Part shown: piece by piece, positions 6,882 to 10,325 of the stretch | Layout of the letters: each line of letters starts with the position of its first letter | Numbering within the stretch: the first letter of the stretch is position 1 | Source of the DNA: an uncultured Helicobacteraceae bacterium | Lineage (GTDB): Bacteria; Campylobacterota; Campylobacteria; Campylobacterales; Helicobacteraceae | DNA: 10,325 nt | Reading direction: 5' to 3' | NCBI GenBank assembly: GCA_934728205.1 | Contig: CAKVEH010000033.1 | Span: forward strand, 1-10,325 | Notes under the pieces: model-generated | Databases searched by the model: none | Seen by the model: only the letters and a program-made list of their open reading frames with translations | What the model was told of the DNA's origin: nothing | Position numbers and translations under genes: made by a program

Positions 6882-6908
6882 TGCTCCAAAACGACATTAT
6901 AAGGAGCA
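6882..6908 (+). promoter_or_regulatory. Inverted repeat covering the tenA ribosome-binding site
   Basis: TGCTCC (6882-6887) is perfectly complementary to GGAGCA (6903-6908), which contains the tenA Shine-Dalgarno core (AAGGAG, 6901-6906). The 15-base loop would allow a six-base-pair hairpin hiding the ribosome-binding site. The landmark CUGAUGAG-type motifs of a TPP riboswitch are absent. An 8-base direct repeat GACATTAT also lies at 6851-6858 and 6893-6900. The stem is short and could be chance. Confidence 0.35.
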
Positions 6909-6911
6909 ATT

Positions 6912-7583
6912 ATGAGCACAAAAAAACTTTTTTCCTCTCTTGTAGAGGCAAATGCAGATATTTGGGACAAATACATTCATCATCAATTTGTCAAACAAAT
7001 CGAGGTGGGCACATTGCCAAAAGAAAACTTTTTGTTTTACCTTAAGCAAGATTCTATTTATTTGTTGCATTATGGGAGATGCTGTGCTTTGCTGGCAAAT
7101 AATGCCACCAATACCACCGAGCTAAAATTCGCCACAAAGTATCAAAATATCGCCATTGAAGTGGAATCTCAACTCCACACGAGCATTTTGCAATTTGGCA
7201 TTGAAAACTTAAATGCGCGTGATGAGAGCATAACAAACATTGCCTATACGCGCTATATGCAGGGCGTAGCAAGTAGCGGGGATTACCTTGATATGCTTGT
7301 GGCTTTAAGTAGCTGTGCGATTGGCTATGGTGTGATTGGTAGGGAGCTTGGGAGCAGGCTTGATATTACCAAACTTGATACCCATCCATATAAAGATTGG
7401 ATTTGCACTTATGCGGGCGATGAGATTCAGGTGTTGGTGCGTGAGTTTGAGGAGTTTGTGGATAGTTATAGCCAAGTGGTAAGTGAAGCGAAGTTCAAAA
7501 AACTTAGCGATATTTTTTACACCGTTACACGATTAGAGTGCGCCTTTTGGCAACACGGATTAGAGATGAAAATGGACATTTAA
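6912..7583 (+). CDS. tenA: TenA-family aminopyrimidine aminohydrolase (thiaminase II)
   Basis: A 223-residue all-helical TenA/THI-4 family protein, normal length. TenA hydrolyses 4-amino-5-aminomethyl-2-methylpyrimidine to the hydroxymethyl form, salvaging thiamin from degradation products. Visible active-site residues are D47 in FYLKQDSIYL, the nucleophile C135 in ALSSCAIGYG (same number as Bacillus subtilis C135) and E209 in TRLECAFWQHGLE. No other thiamin gene is adjacent, so this looks like stand-alone salvage. AAGGAG at 6901-6906 precedes the ATG by five bases, possibly masked by a hairpin. The preceding 174-base gap contains the upstream terminator and AT-rich DNA with weak -10 candidates (TAATAT 6865-6870, TAGTAT 6873-6878) but no convincing promoter. 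Confidence 0.93.
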   Translation: MSTKKLFSSLVEANADIWDKYIHHQFVKQIEVGTLPKENFLFYLKQDSIYLLHYGRCCALLANNATNTTELKFATKYQNIAIEVESQLHTSILQFGIENLNARDESITNIAYTRYMQGVASSGDYLDMLVALSSCAIGYGVIGRELGSRLDITKLDTHPYKDWICTYAGDEIQVLVREFEEFVDSYSQVVSEAKFKKLSDIFYTVTRLECAFWQHGLEMKMDI

Positions 7584-7585
7584 GG

Positions 7586-7616
7586 TTGCTTTATTTAAAG
7601 CAATGCTTGTAAATAA
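7586..7616 (+). terminator. Overlapping hairpins just after tenA
   Basis: TTGCTTT (7586-7592) pairs with AAAGCAA (7597-7603). Alternatively TTATTTA (7591-7597) plus AAGC pairs with GCTT and TAAATAA (7610-7616) with one bulged G. These mutually exclusive stems begin three bases after the tenA stop. No T run follows, so termination is only plausible. Confidence 0.35.
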
Positions 7617-7642
7617 GAGTGGATTACGATTCCATAAAATTC

Positions 7643-7681
7643 TCCATTAAATAGAAAGATTCTTGCTTTCTATTTAATGGA
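7643..7681. terminator. Perfect 16-base-pair palindrome between convergent genes
   Basis: TCCATTAAATAGAAAG (7643-7658) and CTTTCTATTTAATGGA (7666-7681) are perfectly complementary around a seven-base loop. It lies between tenA (+, ends 7583) and the barrel gene (-, ends 7695), 14 bases from the latter's stop. The location fits a bidirectional terminator, but the stem is AT-rich and no T run follows on either strand. Confidence 0.5.
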
Positions 7682-7694
7682 TTGTATCAAGAGA

Positions 7695-8459
7695 TTAAAA
7701 TACATAGCCTAAGATGATTGACGCTCTCCAATAAGGGACTTGAAAATCTTTTGTCTTAATGAAAGTATTAAGCGCGGTAAAATCACCCGGGTCCCGTGTG
7801 GTGCTGTTGAGGTTGCCCATCATATAGCGCACGCCAATGCTAAAGGTGTCTTTAAGTTTAAGCCCAAGTCCGCCACCATAGACAACACCTTGATATACAG
7901 CATTTGCACTCCAATTATTTTCTGTAGCACTCTTAAAGAATGTGTCTGTGAGTGAATGATAAGAATACCCAGCCATCGCTTGGATATAGAATCCTCCACC
8001 AAAATGCACACCTAACACAGCGGGAATCTGCACTCCCCAACCGCTAAAATTTGTTTCGCCTAGCAGTTTTGTCCCATTTGGTAATTGGTTTTGCGGTGAA
8101 GTGGCAAAAATGTTACTATCTCCACGAGCTCGGAGATACACAGGCACGGTGATTTCCACACCCACATAAGGATGTAGCCCCCCCGCACTAGAAACAGATA
8201 CAATATAGCTGGAATATCCAACATCAGCAGAGTTTAAAATCATATCGCCAAGTGATGAGTAAGAATAGCCTAAATGCCCCTCATTGTAGAGAATCCAAGT
8301 CGCAGAGCTACTCGCACTACTCGCCTTTATCACGCGTCCGCTTCCAAAGTTTGAAAGCAATGAGCTCTCCGCGCTTTTATATGAGTTAAATGGACTTGCG
8401 CCAAACACGCTACACACTAAAGAAACAAGCACAACGCTTGTCATAACTAAGAATCGCAT
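7695..8459 (-). CDS. Outer-membrane beta-barrel protein with a G7 tract
   Basis: A 254-residue protein with a signal peptide (MRFLVMTSVVLVSLVCSVFG, cut near residue 20-21). A Ser-rich N-terminal segment is followed by alternating strands rich in Gly, Tyr and Ser (GYSYSSLG, VGVEITVPVYL, GGGLGLKL), ending in ASIILGYVF with a terminal Phe typical of BAM substrates. It looks like a small Helicobacter outer-membrane barrel, function unknown, and does not resemble the two barrels of the left cluster. ATG at 8459 is chosen because a perfect AAGGAGG lies just upstream. A longer reading to 8621 would add 54 residues lacking any export signal and run into the divergent gene. Codons for A92-G93-G94 contain seven consecutive G (8178-8184), a possible slippage site. 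Confidence 0.85.
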   Translation of the reverse strand: MRFLVMTSVVLVSLVCSVFGASPFNSYKSAESSLLSNFGSGRVIKASSASSSATWILYNEGHLGYSYSSLGDMILNSADVGYSSYIVSVSSAGGLHPYVGVEITVPVYLRARGDSNIFATSPQNQLPNGTKLLGETNFSGWGVQIPAVLGVHFGGGFYIQAMAGYSYHSLTDTFFKSATENNWSANAVYQGVVYGGGLGLKLKDTFSIGVRYMMGNLNSTTRDPGDFTALNTFIKTKDFQVPYWRASIILGYVF

Positions 8460-8464
8460 AAATG

Positions 8465-8471
8465 CCTCCTT
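8465..8471 (-). promoter_or_regulatory. Ribosome-binding site deciding the start at 8459
   Basis: AAGGAGG on the coding strand, five bases before the ATG. It fixes the start of the barrel gene and rules out the longer frame up to 8621. Confidence 0.8.
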
Positions 8472-8495
8472 AAAAATAAAATAGGGTAGTTTAGA

Positions 8496-8501
8496 ATTAT
8501 C
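8496..8501 (-). promoter_or_regulatory. Possible -10 box for the minus-strand barrel gene
   Basis: GATAAT on the minus strand (five of six to TATAAT), giving a leader of roughly 30 bases. No clear -35 is seen. Confidence 0.4.
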
Positions 8502-8554
8502 TCTAAGTTTGATAAATCGGTGAAAATATTGGCGTTTAAATAGCGGAAAATTGC

Positions 8555-8560
8555 TATAAT
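8555..8560 (+). promoter_or_regulatory. -10 box for the LptF/LptG-family gene
   Basis: A perfect TATAAT whose last two bases belong to an in-frame ATG at 8559. Transcription would start near 8567, so that ATG cannot be used from this promoter; the ATG at 8595 is the likely start. Confidence 0.55.
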
Positions 8561-8594
8561 GCCTAGATTCTATAAAATTAAGCGGGGTTTGGCA

Positions 8595-9671
8595 ATGTTG
8601 TTTCGATTTATCGTTTTGCATTATCTCAAGTATTTTTGCATTATTTTTAGTGCGCTTGAGTTATTTTTTGTAACTATCGATACTCTTCAATATATTGATA
8701 AACTTCCAGATTCTGCAAATTTATTGGTATTGTATATTTTTTATGATTGTGTCTATGCGATGAGCTATACTTTACCCATATCGCTTGCATTAAGCGCGAT
8801 TATATTTCTTATAAACTTGCTTAAAACAAACCAATTAACAGCACTTCTTGCGCTTGGATATTCTCGTTTGCGGATTTTATCTCCTGTTGTTGCGATGTGC
8901 GTGTTTTTTACTTGCGCACATATTGGGTTAAATTGCACACCCCTTGCCTATGCGTTAGAGCAAGTGGAGCTTATCGTGCATAATCAAACACTTGTAAATG
9001 TCCGCACCGATGTGCTTTTAAAGTTTGATGACAAATACATCTATATGGGCAAGATTTTTCCACTCGAAGATGGTGGTGCGAGGGTGGAGAATATCAAAAT
9101 TTTTGAGCTAGATTCCCTAGATCTTCGGCAACATTATAGTGCTAAGAGTGGGGTCTTTGTCAATAATCAGTGGCGACTTAGTGATGTGGATTTGGTTAGC
9201 ATTTCTCCGCAACTAAAAATCGGCAGCAAAGCCATAGATAAACAAGAAATCGCCCGATTAGAGTTGTTAAAAGGATTTCGCCCAAAAGTGCTTGATACTT
9301 TTGCTAAAGACAAACCACGCGTGTCTATCATTGATGCGATTGATACACTGCGAATCTCCATAAAACAAGGCACAAGCTCGACTAAAATGCGTGGTATTAT
9401 CTATGCCTTAGCTATTGCACCATTTTTTGTCCCATTAAGCATTCTTATCATTGCGAGTTTTATCCCTTCTTTAGCGCGCTATGAGAATCTTGCGATACTT
9501 GGATTTTCTTGTGTTCTTGGCGTGCTTATGGTTTGGGGGTTGTTTTTCTCTTTTGCTGAATTTTCCACAGCGGGCTTAATCCAACCAGAGATGGGTGTGC
9601 TCGCACCATTTTTGATATTACTTGGTTTTACTTTGCATTTTTTGCGTAAAATCAACACAAAATTCATATAA
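8595..9671 (+). CDS. LptF/LptG (YjgP/YjgQ) family permease
   Basis: A 358-residue inner-membrane protein with the LptF/LptG layout: three hydrophobic segments (about 8-30, 42-76, 96-112), a periplasmic beta-rich domain (about 125-255), then three more (about 268-290, 300-322, 335-350). The cytoplasmic loop NQLTALLALGYSRLRIL (79-95) is the coupling-helix motif that contacts the LptB ATPase. With LptB and a partner permease it would extract lipopolysaccharide from the inner membrane and pass it toward LptA. Whether it is the F or the G paralogue is not clear from the sequence, so no symbol is given. ATG 8595 is chosen over ATG 8559 because the latter overlaps the -10 box; the ribosome-binding site is weak (GCGGGG near 8582-8586). 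Confidence 0.87.
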   Translation: MLFRFIVLHYLKYFCIIFSALELFFVTIDTLQYIDKLPDSANLLVLYIFYDCVYAMSYTLPISLALSAIIFLINLLKTNQLTALLALGYSRLRILSPVVAMCVFFTCAHIGLNCTPLAYALEQVELIVHNQTLVNVRTDVLLKFDDKYIYMGKIFPLEDGGARVENIKIFELDSLDLRQHYSAKSGVFVNNQWRLSDVDLVSISPQLKIGSKAIDKQEIARLELLKGFRPKVLDTFAKDKPRVSIIDAIDTLRISIKQGTSSTKMRGIIYALAIAPFFVPLSILIIASFIPSLARYENLAILGFSCVLGVLMVWGLFFSFAEFSTAGLIQPEMGVLAPFLILLGFTLHFLRKINTKFI

Positions 9672-9708
9672 TTTTATTGTTTTAAGAGGTTTTTTACTTT
9701 TCACAAGG

Positions 9709-9714
9709 CATAAT
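9709..9714 (+). promoter_or_regulatory. Possible -10 box for atpB
   Basis: CATAAT preceded by T-rich DNA (about 9691-9701), in the 72 bases between the permease and atpB. It would give a leader of about 23 bases with the ribosome-binding site TAAGGG at 9731-9736. No terminator is seen after the permease gene, so read-through is also possible. Confidence 0.45.
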
Positions 9715-9743
9715 AGTGGGAAATTTTGTGTAAGGGTAATGTT

Positions 9744-10325
9744 ATGGAAGATAGAGTTTGGACCATTGCGGGGGCGTTTTACCCGCACTCATTAGAAGAA
9801 GTGTTTTCTCATCAAGATTTTGTGGTGGCGGTTTATACCGTGCTTATTAGTGTTTTGCTTTTGGTGTGTGCGAAGCTCGCTACAAGCAAGATGCAACTTG
9901 TGCCCGGTGGCGTGCAAAATGTGTTTGAAACGCTTATTAGCGGAGTGATTAACTTCTCAAAAGACATTGTGGGCGAGGAAGTAGCAAGGAAGTATTTTCC
10001 ACTTGCGGCTACCATTGGCTTACTTGTAGCATTTGCTAACCTCATTGGGATTATACCGGGCTTTGAAGCACCGAGCTCTAGCCTTAGCTTTACGCTTGTT
10101 TTAGCGTTGGTGGTGTTTTTTTACTATCATTTTGAGGGCATTCGTGCGCAAGGAGTCATCAAGTATTTCAAGCACTTTATGGGTCCTGTGCCTTGGCTTA
10201 TTCCGTTAATGTTGCCTGTGGAGATTATTTCACACTTTTCGCGCATTATTTCGCTTTCTTTCCGTTTGTTTGGGAATATCAAGGGCGATGATATGTTTTT
10301 GCTTATTATGCTTATGCTTGTGCCT
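9744..10325 (+). CDS. atpB: ATP synthase F0 subunit a, 3' end beyond the window
   Basis: The first 194 residues of the membrane stator subunit that forms the proton half-channels against the c-ring. The essential arginine is R174 in SFRLFGN (equivalent to E. coli aR210). [40 protein letters not shown] and [16 protein letters not shown] are nearly the segments I remember from H. pylori AtpB, which is about 226 residues, so roughly 30 are missing at the right edge. Four hydrophobic segments are visible (about 26-44, 87-104, 114-129, 150-175), with another starting near 184. No other atp gene precedes it, in line with atpB standing apart from the main ATP synthase operon in this group. Confidence 0.97.
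   Translation, partial: MEDRVWTIAGAFYPHSLEEVFSHQDFVVAVYTVLISVLLLVCAKLATSKMQLVPGGVQNVFETLISGVINFSKDIVGEEVARKYFPLAATIGLLVAFANLIGIIPGFEAPSSSLSFTLVLALVVFFYYHFEGIRAQGVIKYFKHFMGPVPWLIPLMLPVEIISHFSRIISLSFRLFGNIKGDDMFLLIMLMLVP

Noticed and set aside
6789..6911. TPP riboswitch before tenA
   Set aside because: The conserved CUGAGA and thi-box motifs are not present in this AT-rich stretch.
8559..8594. ATG 8559 as start of the LptF/LptG-family permease
   Set aside because: It overlaps the -10 box TATAAT (8555-8560), so it would not be on the transcript.
8460..8621. N-terminal extension of the minus-strand barrel protein
   Set aside because: It would bury the signal peptide and overlap the divergent permease gene and promoter; AAGGAGG directly before 8459 fixes the start.

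Overview
The window reads as chromosomal DNA of a Helicobacter, probably a non-pylori (enterohepatic-type) species. The best anchor is the partial ATP synthase subunit a at the right edge, which looks very close to what I remember of H. pylori AtpB. The low-GC, T-rich promoters with TATAAT-like -10 boxes, the many short outer-membrane beta-barrel genes and the plsY-folB pair fit the same group. No tRNA, rRNA, CRISPR array, IS element or prophage gene was seen, and no gene-free stretch exceeds 300 bases.

Left region (1-2181, + strand): the 3' end of an outer-membrane beta-barrel gene, a stand-alone Sec-exported C39 cysteine peptidase, a small Sec-exported protein carrying a bacteriocin-type leader motif followed by a glycine-rich two-cysteine core, and a second beta-barrel protein whose C-terminus resembles that of the first. 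This is the most interesting part. It looks like a compact periplasmic peptide-maturation system (barrel / C39 protease / substrate / barrel) with no ABC exporter in view. It recalls the logic of FapD in Pseudomonas functional-amyloid operons or of class II bacteriocin processing, but is clearly a different arrangement. A near-perfect TATAAT in front of the small gene suggests that the substrate is transcribed separately from the protease.

Middle region (2200-7690): housekeeping and metabolic genes. These are bioA (biotin synthesis, - strand, convergent with the left cluster), plsY and folB (phospholipid and folate synthesis, a tight pair), a Na/Pi-cotransporter family protein with a PhoU-like tail that ends at a strong intrinsic terminator, and tenA (thiamin salvage), whose ribosome-binding site may be masked by a hairpin.

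Right region (7690-10325): a third, unrelated-looking outer-membrane beta-barrel gene on the - strand with a G7 tract in its coding sequence; a divergent LptF/LptG-family permease gene (lipopolysaccharide transport); and atpB, cut by the window edge. The permease promoter overlaps an in-frame upstream ATG, so the real start is further downstream.

At the scale of the whole window, the 7-mer AGATTCT/AGAATCT occurs 18 times by hand count, several-fold more than base composition predicts, in many reading frames and also between genes.
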